From contig CAZKFR010000015.1 in the NCBI GenBank assembly GCA_964552015.1, forward strand, positions 1-56,201: 56,201 bases of DNA, read 5' to 3'. Of this stretch, positions 1 to 13,101 are shown piece after piece. The position numbers and the translations under genes were made by a program. Source of the stretch: Rhodocaloribacter sp964552015. Lineage in GTDB: Bacteria > Bacteroidota > Rhodothermia > Rhodothermales > ISCAR-4553. Within the stretch, counting starts at the first letter, position 1. Every line of letters starts with the position of its first letter. The notes under the pieces were generated by a model. That model was not told where the DNA came from, made no database searches, and worked only from the letters and a program-made list of their open reading frames with translations.

Positions 1-2435
<2,435 letters not shown>

Positions 2436-2588
2436 GGTCTTGCGTAATGTGTTGAGCAGGTTACCCGGCGCCACGACGTCCTCCTCCGGGGAATATACGC
2501 CATCGCCCCGCGTGCCCGCCCCCTTGCCCGCCGTTTTTCGCGGCATCCCCCGGGAAAAATCCCTATCTCCGGTTGGGACCGGGCCCCA

Positions 2589-2618
2589 TTTACCGGCGCG
2601 GCGGCACCGCGATATATT
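2589..2618 (+). promoter_or_regulatory. candidate promoter of the structured RNA
   Basis: TTTACC at 2589-2594 and TATATT at 2613-2618 are separated by 18 bases, placing a start near 2623-2626. A very similar TATATTACG stretch lies at 15158-15166 upstream of terC. This is sequence matching only. Confidence 0.35.
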
Positions 2619-2620
2619 AC

Positions 2621-2897
2621 GGGCGCCCTGCAGATGTAGGGTAAGGGGGTTTCAAGGATGATCACCACGGCCCGCCTCGGGGCGAGCCTCCAACGTCCGC
2701 TCAGGTGAAGCAGGCACGGTGATCATCCAGCCTGTAGTGCTTCACCTGGGCGGGCGTTACGTTTTGCTGTCGCGCGAACAAGGCTGTGCCGAGGACGTGT
2801 GTGCGGAGAGCCTGTCGTTGTTCGGGCCAGACAGCATGACCTTGTTGGGGTTGAGCGGAAGGGAGGGTTCCTGGGGGGGAGCCCTCCCTTCTTTCTT
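2621..2897 (+). ncRNA. unassigned structured RNA with candidate pseudoknot, ended by its own terminator
   Basis: No convincing reading frame is present, but the DNA is dense in long perfect complementarities. Bases 2692-2712 pair with 2738-2758 over 21 bp with only two G-U pairs. The loop of that hairpin contains 2718-2728, which is perfectly complementary (11 bp) to 2656-2666 upstream, so the two helices interleave as a pseudoknot or as alternative folds. A second domain has CGAACAA 2775-2781 with 2818-2824, GGCT 2782-2785 with 2809-2812, and GCTGTC 2766-2771 with 2830-2835. A strong terminator closes it. I looked for hallmarks of tmRNA, RNase P RNA and SRP RNA and did not see them; a diverged 6S RNA cannot be excluded. 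The next gene is tRNA-Cys, so it is not an obvious leader of a coding gene. Ends are approximate. Confidence 0.5.
2859..2897 (+). terminator. intrinsic terminator of the structured RNA
   Basis: AAGGGAGGG at 2859-2867 pairs with CCCTCCCTT at 2882-2890, followed by CTTTCTT. It ends the RNA at about 2621-2897 ahead of tRNA-Cys. Confidence 0.75.
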
Positions 2898-3029
2898 GGC
2901 CCCCCGCCGACCGGATACCGCCCCGGGAAGACTTCGTGAAGAGGGTTTGCGTGAGAAGTCCGGGTTCGCTAGCTTGTCGTGGAATCCGGAACTGGCCGGG
3001 GGCACTTCCGTATCAGGCCCTCGCAACAC

Positions 3030-3100
3030 GGTGACGTGGCCGAGGGGTTAGGCAAGGGTCTGCAAAACCCTGTACGGCGGTTCGAATCCGCCCGTCACCT
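3030..3100 (+). tRNA. tRNA-Cys (anticodon GCA)
   Basis: 71-base cloverleaf. The acceptor arms GGTGACG and CGTCACC pair, the anticodon loop is CTGCAAA (anticodon GCA) on an AGGGT/ACCCT stem, and the T arm is GGCGG-TTCGAAT-CCGCC. The discriminator is T, as expected for tRNA-Cys, and the CCA end is not encoded. Confidence 0.95.
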
Positions 3101-3155
3101 CATCGGGAAAACGGAGATCGCGACGCGCTGTTCGTCGTTTTCTCGTCAACCTGGC

Positions 3156-3191
3156 AGCCCTTTCTCCTCCGGGAGACGGGGCTTTTCTTTT
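3156..3191 (+). terminator. terminator after tRNA-Cys
   Basis: AGCCCTTTCTCC and GGAGACGGGGCT form a 12-position stem with one mismatch and one G-U pair around a TCCG loop, followed by TTTTCTTTTG. Apart from this hairpin and the grpE terminator I see nothing in 3101-3355. Confidence 0.65.
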
Positions 3192-3291
3192 GTCCAGCCG
3201 GCCCGTTGCGCGGGGTGGGCGCAGCGCGTACTGGCCATCGTGCTGACCGTAACGGGGCTCACCGGACCCCACCGAACGGATCGCTCCCCCC

Positions 3292-3332
3292 AAAACGAAA
3301 CGCCCCGCCTCCCTCCGGGGGAAGCGGGGCGC
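3292..3332 (-). terminator. intrinsic terminator downstream of grpE
   Basis: On the minus strand CGCCCCGC and GCGGGGCG form an 8-bp GC stem just after the grpE stop, followed by TTTCGTTTTG. It closes the minus-strand chaperone block. Confidence 0.7.
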
Positions 3333-3355
3333 TGGGGTTTCCGGCGGAGCCGGGC

Positions 3356-3978
3356 CTAGGCCGCCACGACGACGCGGGCGTGGCGGAGTACCTCGCCGTC
3401 GAGCAGGTAGCCGCGCTGCACCTCGCCGAGGATGGTGCCGGGGGCCACGCCCTCGGGCGCGGGCTGCCGCATCACGGCCTCGTGCAGGTGCTCGTCGAAC
3501 GCCGCGCCCTGCACGTCGATGGGCTCGACGCCCAGCTGCTGCAGGGCCGTCGTGAACTTCTGGTGGACGAGCTCGAAGCCCTGAAGCAACCCGGCACAGG
3601 CCTCGGGAAGGTCCTGCGTCCGGGCCGACTCCAGCGCCCGCGCCACGTCGTCGTAGACCTCGAGCACCGGCTCGAGCACCCGTTTCTTCGTGGTGTGCGC
3701 TACGCGGGAGAACTCCCGTTCGGTGCGCCGGCGGAAGTTCTGGAAGTCGGCGGCCGTGCGGAGCAACTGCTCCCGCATACGCTCCAGGTCGGCCTGCACC
3801 TGCTCCAGCGTCGGCCCCTCCTCCTGCACCTCGGCCNNNNNNNNNNNNNNNNNNNNNNNNNNNNNNNNNNNNNNNNNNNNNNNNNNNNNNNNNNNNNNNN
3901 NNNNNNNNNNNNNNNNNNNNNNNNNNNNNNNNNNNNGGCTTCCGCCTCCACGTTCGGGTTGACACGTTCTTTTTCCAT
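3356..3978 (-). CDS. grpE: GrpE, nucleotide exchange factor of DnaK (interrupted by scaffold gap)
   Basis: GrpE releases ADP from DnaK in the Hsp70 cycle in the cytoplasm. The C-terminal 157 residues are clear: a coiled-coil region (LEQVQADLERMREQLLRTA), the family signature around DFQNFRRRTERE, and the beta-wing end (VAPGTILGEVQRGYLLDGEV). The start is MEKERVNPNVEAEA at 3978, then a run of 100 N, so the N-terminal acidic segment is not readable and the frame before and after the N run differs. That is a gap-size artefact rather than a mutation. It lies 50 bases downstream of clpB on the same strand; no dnaK is in the window. Confidence 0.93.
3837..3936. other. scaffold gap (100 N) inside grpE
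   Basis: Exactly 100 N, the usual placeholder for a gap of unknown size. It falls in the low-complexity acidic N-terminus of grpE. Confidence 0.99.
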
Positions 3979-4028
3979 GGTTCTATCGGTTCACTACGTT
4001 AGCTGCGGGATTCGTTCGGAGCCGACTC

Positions 4029-6662
<2,634 letters not shown>

Positions 6663-6716
6663 GGTTCGTATTCGGTTTGGTGATAGGGGGGTTCGCGGTG
6701 CGGGGAAAGCCACACG

Positions 6717-7703
6717 CTACGCACGACGCAGGTGTTTATCGGCCCAGGCCTTCAGTTCGGCGCGGGCCTCTTCGCTCAGGTGCTCGGGCACGTAGACTTC
6801 GATCTCCACGTAGAGGTCGCCCGTGTTCCGGTCGGTCTGGATGCCCTGGCCGCGCAGGCGGAGCTTCTGCCCGTGCTGCGTGCCCGGGGCGATGCGGACG
6901 CGCACGTTCTGCCCGTAGGCGTTCGTGATGGTGCGCGTGGTGCCGAGCATGGCCTCGACGGCGTTGATGCGCTCGGTCACGTACAGGTCATCCCCTTCGC
7001 GGCGGAAGCGAGGATGCGGCAGCACCTCGAAGGTGATGTAGAGGTCGCCGCGGGTGCCGTCGGGGCCGGGCTGGCCGTGCCCCTTGAGGCGGATGCGTGT
7101 GCCGGAGCGCACCCCTTTCGGGATGGTGATGCGCACCTTCTCGCCGCCGGGCAGCTCCACCTCGCGCTTGCCGCCGCGCAGCGCCTCGTCGAAGGTGAGG
7201 CGCATCACGGTGCGGACGTCGCGGCCGCCGGCGCGGCGCCGCCCGCGGGCCCCGAAGAACCCATTGTCGACATCGGGTTCGTCGAAGTCGCGAGCCCGAC
7301 CGCCGAAGAAGGTGCTGAAGATGTCGCCGATGCCACCGAGGCCCTCGTCGTTGAAGATGAAGTCCGGCCCGGCCCCGGAGGTCTCGACGCGGACGTAGGT
7401 GCCGTCCGGGGTGCGGTAGAAGCGCGTGCCGGCGCTGCGCCCGGCCCCGGTGAACCCTTCGAAGCCGGCCCCCGCGAAGGGGTTGCGGCGGAGCGCGTCG
7501 TACTCTTTCCGTTTGGCCTCGTCGCTGAGGACGGCATAGGCCTCCTGGATCTCCTTGAAGCGCTCCTCGGCGTCCGGCTTGTCCGGGTTGCGGTCCGGGT
7601 GGTATTCCCGCGCCAGCTTCCGGTACGCCTTCTTGATCTCCTGGGGCGAGGCATCCTCGGGGACCCCCAGGATGGCGTAGTAATCTTTCGTGGCCGGGTT
7701 CAT
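6717..7703 (-). CDS. type II DnaJ / CbpA-like Hsp40 co-chaperone
   Basis: J-domain co-chaperone that stimulates DnaK ATPase. The J domain is at residues 5-70 with the essential HPD motif (REYHPDRNPDK). A Gly/Phe-rich linker follows (NPFAGAGFEGFTGAG, FFGARGRRRAGG), then two DnaJ C-terminal beta domains (DVRTVMRLTFDEALRGGKRE, then RRDLYITFEVLPH-like region and FRREGDDLYVTERI). The CxxCxGxG zinc-finger repeats of classical DnaJ are absent, so it is the CbpA/DjlA-type architecture. The start is ATG 7703; a GTG lies one codon upstream. It sits between hsp20 and clpB on the same strand, though a terminator after hsp20 suggests its own promoter in the 119-base gap. Confidence 0.94.
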   Translation of the reverse strand: MNPATKDYYAILGVPEDASPQEIKKAYRKLAREYHPDRNPDKPDAEERFKEIQEAYAVLSDEAKRKEYDALRRNPFAGAGFEGFTGAGRSAGTRFYRTPDGTYVRVETSGAGPDFIFNDEGLGGIGDIFSTFFGGRARDFDEPDVDNGFFGARGRRRAGGRDVRTVMRLTFDEALRGGKREVELPGGEKVRITIPKGVRSGTRIRLKGHGQPGPDGTRGDLYITFEVLPHPRFRREGDDLYVTERINAVEAMLGTTRTITNAYGQNVRVRIAPGTQHGQKLRLRGQGIQTDRNTGDLYVEIEVYVPEHLSEEARAELKAWADKHLRRA

Positions 7704-7735
7704 CACAAGGTATTCGTTTTTTTCGTCGTGTCCTC

Positions 7736-7776
7736 AACAAAGAGCCCTGCGCCGACACACGGGCCGGGCAGGGCTC
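7736..7776 (-). terminator. terminator between hsp20 and dnaJ
   Basis: On the minus strand GAGCCCTGC pairs with GCAGGGCTC (7742-7750 and 7768-7776), followed by TTTGTTGAGG. It would end or attenuate hsp20 transcripts before dnaJ. Confidence 0.6.
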
Positions 7777-7822
7777 GACCAGCTGGCCGTCCGTCAGACG
7801 GCACGGTTCGGGAAAGGAGGGC

Positions 7823-8269
7823 TTACGAGATCTTGATCCGAACCGGCTTGCTCTCCTCCCGCTTCGGCACCGTGATCAGCAAGACGCCATCCTTGAACGT
7901 GGCTTTGATCTTGTCGGCATCCACGTTCTGGCCGAGCTGGAAGGAGCGGAAGAAGCGACCCTGCCACCGCTCGATGCGATGGAACTGCTCGCCCTCCTCC
8001 TCATGCAGCTGCTTGCGTTCGCCGCTGACCTGCAGCGTGCCGTTCTCGAAGGTGACGCTCACATCATCGCGGGTCAGGCCCGGAAGGTCCATCCGCACCA
8101 GGTAGGCATCATCGGTCTCGGAAATGTCGACGACCGGGGTCCAGACCTGGGACAGCGCACCTTCCGTCTCTTCGGTCCAGTTCCCGAAGAAGCGGTCGAA
8201 GAGACGATCCACTTCACGCTGCAGACGCGACATCTCGGTCACCGGAGCATAGCGCATGATGTTGGCCAT
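7823..8269 (-). CDS. small heat-shock protein, Hsp20 / alpha-crystallin family
   Basis: ATP-independent holdase that binds unfolding proteins for later rescue by ClpB and DnaK. The 148-residue protein has a short N-terminal arm (MANIMRYAPVTEMSRLQREV), an alpha-crystallin domain (WTPVVDISETDDAYLVRMDL to GVLLITVPKREE) and a C-terminal I-x-I-type tail (RIKIS). The start is set by a perfect AGGAGG 8 bases upstream of ATG 8269. Two further in-frame starts at 8275 and 8278 overlap that site and are less likely. It is the first gene of the minus-strand chaperone block. Confidence 0.95.
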   Translation of the reverse strand: MANIMRYAPVTEMSRLQREVDRLFDRFFGNWTEETEGALSQVWTPVVDISETDDAYLVRMDLPGLTRDDVSVTFENGTLQVSGERKQLHEEEGEQFHRIERWQGRFFRSFQLGQNVDADKIKATFKDGVLLITVPKREESKPVRIKIS

Positions 8270-8277
8270 ATCCATCA

Positions 8278-8283
8278 CCTCCT
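8278..8283 (-). promoter_or_regulatory. strong ribosome binding site of hsp20
   Basis: AGGAGG ends 8 bases before ATG 8269 and decides that start over two upstream candidates. Such a strong site stands out here, since most other genes lack one. The rest of 8284-8536 shows no gene; it contains three TGTCAG words at 8481, 8501 and 8535 of unknown meaning. Confidence 0.8.
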
Positions 8284-8536
8284 TTCCTGTTTTTTGGGTG
8301 GTTACCCGTGGCTATGATGCCGGTCTGACGTGTACCGGTTGCCGGCCTCGCAGGCCGGCTTCGGATCTCTCGCGTCCGCCCCCTTCTTTCTCAAAGCACG
8401 TGCCAGCCCGTGCCTTCTGCCAGGTCCGGCGGACCGTACTGATAAGCCGTCAGGCACGCGGCAAACCGCTTCTGTTCTCCTGTCAGACCCCCTTTCGGCC
8501 TGTCAGGGTGCCGGGGAGGGAGCCGGCCTCCGGCTG

Positions 8537-9496
8537 TCAGGATGACAAGCCGGCGTCTACGAGCGGAGCCCCGGGCGGCAGCACGAACGGGAGGGCCCGC
8601 GGCCGGAGGCCGAAGCGGTACGAACGGCCACGCAGCGGCTCGCCGTCGAGGTTGACCAGGAGGTCGTCCGGGCTGTGCACGGTCAGGGCGCGGACGCGGG
8701 CGTAGACGGCGCCGGTCTCCTCGGGCGGGCTCCCGCGCAACAGATCACCCAGGGTAGCCAGCAACTGGCCCGCCGGCATCTCGGGCAGCACGAACACGTC
8801 GAGCAGGCCATCGTCGATAAGGGCGCGGGGGCAGACCTGGAAGCCGCCGCCGGCCTGCCGGCCATTGCCCACGGCCAGGACGAAGGCCGTGCCCTCCCAG
8901 GCGAAGTCGTCGCTGTGCAGGCGAAGGGGCCGGGCCTGTGGATGGGTCATGTGGCGGAGGCCCGAGATGAGGTAGGCGACGCGGCCGAGCAACAGCTTCT
9001 GGGCTTCCGGCGTCTCGGCGGTCACCTCGGCGCCAAAGCCCCCGCTGGCCACGTTGATGAAGGTGCGGCGTCCGGGGCCGTCCGGGGCGTCTTCCGGCGT
9101 GCCGTCCACCGTCACATGGCCCACGTCGATGGGGCGCGGCGTCCCCTCGGCCGCCAGGCGCAGGGCCGCCTCGGGGTCGTCGGCGTCGAGGCCGCAGGCG
9201 GTGGCGAAGTCGTTGGCCGTACCCTGGGGCACCACCGCGACGGCACACGCCCCCTCGCCGGCCCGGAGCACCCCCTGCACCACCTCGCCGAGCGTGCCGT
9301 CGCCGCCGACGGCCACCACCCGCGGGACACCGGCGCGCGCCGCCTCCTCGGCGTAGAACGCGGCATCCCCACCATCCCACGTGACGCGCACCTCCACGCG
9401 GTGCCCCGCCTCCCGCACCGCCGCGACGGCCGCCCGCAAGGCGGGGCGCGCGGCGACCTTTCCGTTAACGATCAGACGGAGCATCGGCGGGGCCAT
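8537..9496 (-). CDS. diacylglycerol kinase catalytic-domain lipid kinase (YegS/DgkB family)
   Basis: Predicted soluble or membrane-associated lipid kinase that phosphorylates diacylglycerol or a related lipid. The nucleotide-binding signature GGDGT is at residues 64-68 (VAVGGDGTLGEVVQGV), followed by PQGTANDFA, the family's second hallmark, and the C-terminal region with GRQAGGGFQVCPRALIDDGLLDVF (shown here only as the motif around GGFQVCP and DDGLLDV). The 319-residue length matches the family. Two Met codons lie near the start (MAPPML); I used the first. The gene stands alone, followed on the other side by the divergent HdeD-like gene. Substrate is not determinable from sequence. Confidence 0.9.
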   Translation of the reverse strand: MAPPMLRLIVNGKVAARPALRAAVAAVREAGHRVEVRVTWDGGDAAFYAEEAARAGVPRVVAVGGDGTLGEVVQGVLRAGEGACAVAVVPQGTANDFATACGLDADDPEAALRLAAEGTPRPIDVGHVTVDGTPEDAPDGPGRRTFINVASGGFGAEVTAETPEAQKLLLGRVAYLISGLRHMTHPQARPLRLHSDDFAWEGTAFVLAVGNGRQAGGGFQVCPRALIDDGLLDVFVLPEMPAGQLLATLGDLLRGSPPEETGAVYARVRALTVHSPDDLLVNLDGEPLRGRSYRFGLRPRALPFVLPPGAPLVDAGLSS

Positions 9497-9661
9497 GGCG
9501 ACGGGACGACAACGGGGACGAGCAAAGTATCAGAGCGAACCAAGATATGCCAGCCCCGGATCGATCGTGAGAACATCTTATTTTGAAGATCCATGCTTTT
9601 GGATTCGACCCCTTTTATCTTCTTTTTCGCCCTCCACCCTATCCAGACCGTACCTGAGACC

Positions 9662-10234
9662 ATGATCCTGATGTTTACCCGCTCGTGGACCAGCCTGCTG
9701 CTTCGCGGGCTGCTGGCGATCCTGTTCGGTGTGCTGGCGCTGCTGTGGCCGCAGCTGACGTTGCACGTGCTCGTGATCCTGTTCGGCGCCTTCGCCCTCA
9801 TCGATGGGATGCTCGGCGTGACGGCCGCCGTGCGCGGGCGCCGGGTGCACCCGCTCTGGTGGCTGCTCCTGCTCGACGGGGTGCTGAGCCTGCTCTTCGG
9901 GGTGGCGGCGCTGGTGTGGCCGCAGATCACGGCCCTCGTGCTGGTCTACCTGATCGCGTTCTGGGCGCTGCTGACGGGGTTCGTCGAACTGCTGGCGGCC
10001 TGGCGGCTGCGCAAGGTGGTGGCGGGCGAGTGGCTGCTGGCCCTCAGCGGGGTGCTCTCGGTGCTGTTTGGCTTCGGGCTGGCGCTCTTCCCCGGCGCCG
10101 GGGCCCTGGCCCTGGTGACCGTCATCGCCGTCTTCGCCCTCCTCTACGGCGCGGTGCTCGTGGCGCTGGCCCTGAAGGTGCGCCGGCTGCGCGCGTGGGC
10201 CGAAGAGCAGTTTGCCGCCACCCTGCCAGGATGA
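9662..10234 (+). CDS. HdeD-like membrane protein (DUF308)
   Basis: Integral inner-membrane protein of 190 residues with about six hydrophobic segments arranged as three repeats; the motif LLFGVLALLWPQ (residues near 20-30) recurs as SLLFGVAALVWPQ and SVLFGFGLALFPG. This repeat is typical of the HdeD/DUF308 family, named for an E. coli acid-resistance protein; the biochemical role is unknown. I placed the start at ATG 9662 (MILMFTRSW) rather than at an upstream in-frame ATG at 9593, since the extra stretch is not conserved-looking. It is followed by a DUF5335-type gene in the same direction. Confidence 0.87.
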   Translation: MILMFTRSWTSLLLRGLLAILFGVLALLWPQLTLHVLVILFGAFALIDGMLGVTAAVRGRRVHPLWWLLLLDGVLSLLFGVAALVWPQITALVLVYLIAFWALLTGFVELLAAWRLRKVVAGEWLLALSGVLSVLFGFGLALFPGAGALALVTVIAVFALLYGAVLVALALKVRRLRAWAEEQFAATLPG

Positions 10235-10343
10235 CGCTCCACACGCAAACGTGGCACACTGGCATGGTTTTTAAGGAACCACCGCAGAGCATCCCATCCT
10301 GCCTTTCTTTCCATTCGAAATCCTACAGAACGAGGTGAACATC

Positions 10344-10700
10344 ATGAAGGCGACAAAACAGTTACCCCGCGAACAGTGGAAGGTCTACTTCGATACGTTT
10401 ACGAAAAACTTCCTGAAAGACCTCAACCCGGAAACCGCGGTGATCGAACTGGTCTCTCCCGACCTGGGGGATCAGGTGGAAGCGGATCACGTCCGGGTCA
10501 TCGGGCTGGCCTATGATCCCAAGGACAACGTGTTCGAGGTGGCGCTGGAAGACCTCGATCACCTGGTCTACAACCCCAAAGAAATCTGGGTGCTCGAAGA
10601 GGACAACGGCTTCGTGAGCACGGTCGAGGTCGTCCGCGACGACGACACCCGGGAGATCATCCGGTTGCAGAGTGTGGGGATCGTGCCGGCAAAAGCCTGA
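10344..10700 (+). CDS. DUF5335-like small conserved protein
   Basis: 118-residue acidic cytoplasmic protein of unknown function. It begins MKATKQLPREQW and contains WKVYFDTFTKNF, a central FEVALEDLDHLVYNPKEIWV and a beta-rich acidic C-terminus; the pattern matches my recollection of DUF5335 proteins, often seen next to stress or membrane genes. ATG 10344 is preceded by GAGG at 8 bases' spacing, which favours it over an in-frame GTG at 10335. A strong terminator follows, so it is probably monocistronic or the last gene after the HdeD-like gene. Confidence 0.75.
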   Translation: MKATKQLPREQWKVYFDTFTKNFLKDLNPETAVIELVSPDLGDQVEADHVRVIGLAYDPKDNVFEVALEDLDHLVYNPKEIWVLEEDNGFVSTVEVVRDDDTREIIRLQSVGIVPAKA

Positions 10701-10725
10701 GGTACGTACCCGGAACGATGCCGGA

Positions 10726-10767
10726 GGGCACGGGCGGCGTTCAACCCGCTCCCGTGCCCTTTTTTTC
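10726..10767 (+). terminator. intrinsic terminator after the DUF5335-like gene
   Basis: GGGCACGGG (10726-10734) pairs with CCCGTGCCC (10751-10759), followed by eight T. Confidence 0.85.
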
Positions 10768-10854
10768 TGGCACCGAACCGCTTCCCCGGCAGGGATGCAT
10801 GTCTACAGCAAGGGCACTATTTTGCGCATCCCCACCCTTCTTCCCTCCGCCACC

Positions 10855-11697
10855 ATGAACGACCTGTTCTTCCTTTTCCTGATCCTCTCGAGCCTGTCGC
10901 CGATCTTCCGGCAGCAGATCCTGGAGGCCCGCCGGGCGGGGATCATGCGCCTGCTCGAGAAGCGGCGCGGCTCGCGGGTGATCTCGATGATCCACCGGCA
11001 GGAGACCCTCTCCTTCCTGGGCATCGGGTTCAACCGGTACATCTCCATCGAAGACGCCGAGGAGGTGCTGCGGGCCATCCGCCTGACCGACCCGAGCCGG
11101 CCCATCGACCTGATCGTGCACACGCCCGGGGGGCTGGTGCTGGCCGCCGGGCAGATCGCCTGGGCGCTGGCCGACCACCCGGCCAAGGTGACGGTCTTCG
11201 TGCCGCACTATGCCATGAGCGGCGGCACGCTGCTGGCGCTGGCCGCCGACGAGGTGGTGATGGACCGCAACGCCGTCCTCGGGCCGGTGGACCCGCAGCT
11301 GGGGCATCAGGCCGCCGCCTCCATCGTGGCGGCCGTGCGTCGCAAGGACCCCAACCACGTCGCGGACGAGACGCTCATCCTGGCCGACATGGCCGAGAAG
11401 GCGCTGGCGCAGGTGGAGCACAGCGTCCGGCAGCTGCTGGCGCGCAAGATGGACCCGGACCGCGCCGCCGAGACGGCCCACCTGCTGGCCTCCGGCGTGT
11501 GGACGCACGACCATCCCCTGCGCGTCGACGATGCCCGCGCCCTGGGCCTGAACGTCTCGACGGACATGCCGCCGGAGATCTATTCGCTCATGGCCCTCTA
11601 TCCGCAGCCCACCCGCCAGCGGCCCTCCGTCGAGTACGTGCCCATCCCGGACCGGACGACGCGCCCGGCCCAGCAGCCCGGAGGAGGTGCGCGATGA
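10855..11697 (+). CDS. SDH-family Clp-fold serine protease, membrane anchored
   Basis: Signal-peptide-peptidase-like (ClpP/crotonase fold) protease. The N-terminus has a single hydrophobic helix (MNDLFFLFLILSSLSPIF), then an alpha/beta domain with HTPGG at residues 89-93 (oxyanion region) and the nucleophile Ser122 in YAMSGGTLLALAADE; GPVDPQLG near residue 143 is also conserved in the family. Members process or degrade membrane-associated proteins. The stop codon overlaps the start of the rhomboid gene as ATGA, and a GGAGGAGG lies before that start, so the two are translationally coupled and likely act on membrane proteins together, which is inference. Confidence 0.88.
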   Translation: MNDLFFLFLILSSLSPIFRQQILEARRAGIMRLLEKRRGSRVISMIHRQETLSFLGIGFNRYISIEDAEEVLRAIRLTDPSRPIDLIVHTPGGLVLAAGQIAWALADHPAKVTVFVPHYAMSGGTLLALAADEVVMDRNAVLGPVDPQLGHQAAASIVAAVRRKDPNHVADETLILADMAEKALAQVEHSVRQLLARKMDPDRAAETAHLLASGVWTHDHPLRVDDARALGLNVSTDMPPEIYSLMALYPQPTRQRPSVEYVPIPDRTTRPAQQPGGGAR

Positions 11698-12431
11698 TTC
11701 CGATAGGCGACGACGTACCCGAACGGCGCTATCCGTTCGTGACGTACATCCTCATCGGGCTGAACGTGCTGTTCTTCTTCGTGGAACTGGCGCAGGGACC
11801 CCGCTTGCAGGAATTCATCTACCGGTGGGGCACCGTGCCGGCGCTGGTGACCCGGTGGCCGGACCAGCCGGACGTGCTGTGGACCCTCTTCACGTCGATG
11901 TTCCTGCATGGCGGCATCGCCCATCTGGTGGGCAACATGCTCTACCTGAACGTCTACGGCAAGTCGCTGGAAGGGAACATGGGGGCGATGCGCTTCCTGC
12001 TGTTCTACCTGCTGTGCGGGCTGGCCGGCGGGGTGGCCCATGTGGTGATGAACCCGGCCAGCACGGTGCCGGCCGTCGGGGCCAGCGGCGCCATCTCGGG
12101 GGTGCTGGGGGCCTACCTCCTGTTCTTCCCCCGCGCCACGGTCTACCTGGTCGTTCCGCTGTTCCTGTTCTTCCCCGTCGTAGCCCTGCCCGCCTCGTTC
12201 GTGCTCACGTGGTGGTTCGCCCTCCAGATCATCGGAGGGATGACCTCGTCGGCCTTCATGCAGGTCGGCGGCGGCGTGGCCTACTGGGCCCACATCGGCG
12301 GCTTCGTGGCCGGCATGGCGCTGATCTACCTCTTCCGGCGGCGCGAGGACCAGCCGTTCCGCTACTACGGTCGCCCGGACCCCCGCTACTTCGAGCGCTA
12401 CCGGCGCCCCACCGGACCGGTGCCGTTCTGA
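11694..12431 (+). CDS. rhomboid-family intramembrane serine protease
   Basis: Six-helix inner-membrane protease of 245 residues that cleaves transmembrane substrates. Catalytic residues are visible: Ser131 in GASGAISG and His210 in YWAHIGGFVAG, with the supporting FLHGGIAHLVGN (His72, His77, Asn81). The start ATG 11694 overlaps the stop of the upstream SDH protease and has a strong GGAGGAGG site. The C-terminal tail is Arg/Pro/Tyr-rich and cytosolic in style. Pairing of two membrane-facing proteases in one operon points to membrane protein quality control or processing; no substrate is evident nearby. Confidence 0.93.
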   Translation: MIPIGDDVPERRYPFVTYILIGLNVLFFFVELAQGPRLQEFIYRWGTVPALVTRWPDQPDVLWTLFTSMFLHGGIAHLVGNMLYLNVYGKSLEGNMGAMRFLLFYLLCGLAGGVAHVVMNPASTVPAVGASGAISGVLGAYLLFFPRATVYLVVPLFLFFPVVALPASFVLTWWFALQIIGGMTSSAFMQVGGGVAYWAHIGGFVAGMALIYLFRRREDQPFRYYGRPDPRYFERYRRPTGPVPF

Positions 12432-12449
12432 GGCGGGCCAGCGCAGGCG

Positions 12450-12917
12450 TCAGGCCACGGCGGCCGTCGCCTCGGCGGGCGTGGCCTGCCCGTCGGTCCC
12501 GGTGGCCGCGGCCACCAGCGCGGGTGGCAGCTCGCCCAGCGTGGTGTGCACGGCGTCGCGGGCGACGTAGTAGCCCTGCAGGGCCTGCTCGCGGTCGGCC
12601 ACGGTGAGGGTCTCCTTGCCGGCGAGGGCCTTGAGGTGATCCTCCAGGCCGGGCACCAGATCCACCCACAGGCGCAGGATGCTGGCCAGTTCGTCGGCCT
12701 GCTCGCCCAGCCGGGCCAGCGGAGCCGACGCCTCGTGGGGCACGTCGTGGTAGGTCAGCAGCGCCCGCCAGGCCGAACGCATCGCCGCCAGGCTCTGGCC
12801 CAGCAGGCGATGGTAATCGGGTGAAGGCTTTCCTTTCTCGGCGCGGGCCGCCTCCAGATGTTTCACGGCTTCCCGGATCAGGTGGGCCACTTCGTCCATA
12901 CGTGCGCGCGTATCCAT
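12450..12917 (-). CDS. small all-helical protein, HEPN-like
   Basis: 155-residue predicted alpha-helical protein of uncertain function. The helix pattern, with an N-terminal AVKHLEAARAEKG, a middle SAWRALLTYHDVPHEASAPL and a later REQALQGYYVARDAV, resembles stand-alone HEPN or nucleotidyltransferase-associated helical bundles. The catalytic Arg-x4-His of HEPN RNases is not evident, so a nuclease role is not supported. The C-terminus is an Ala/Thr/Pro-rich tail. It is convergent with the rhomboid gene (18-base gap). I regard the family assignment as tentative, though the reading frame itself is convincing. Confidence 0.7.
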   Translation of the reverse strand: MDTRARMDEVAHLIREAVKHLEAARAEKGKPSPDYHRLLGQSLAAMRSAWRALLTYHDVPHEASAPLARLGEQADELASILRLWVDLVPGLEDHLKALAGKETLTVADREQALQGYYVARDAVHTTLGELPPALVAAATGTDGQATPAEATAAVA

Positions 12918-13101
12918 ATTTCCTAAACGGGCAGATTAAACATGCACGGGTCGATGCGACGTTCTGTCAGGCTCGACGGCCACGGCGCGGGTCGACAAAC
13001 GGCGTGCCGGCCAGGCCTTCCAATCTAAGGAACTCGTTTCGTATGTTCACTCCGCCGCCCACGCCACCGGGCCGCCTTCGTCATACCCTCTGCCAGCCCC
13101 G

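Noticed and set aside
2719..3051. 110-codon frame over the structured RNA
   Set aside because: Overlaps the terminator and the tRNA-Cys gene, and has no family resemblance.
3356..3978. Frameshift in grpE
   Set aside because: The apparent shift arises only from the arbitrary 100-N gap.
8481..8540. Regulatory array of TGTCAG words upstream of hsp20
   Set aside because: Three short words at irregular spacing in the region are not convincing, and no CIRCE element is present.
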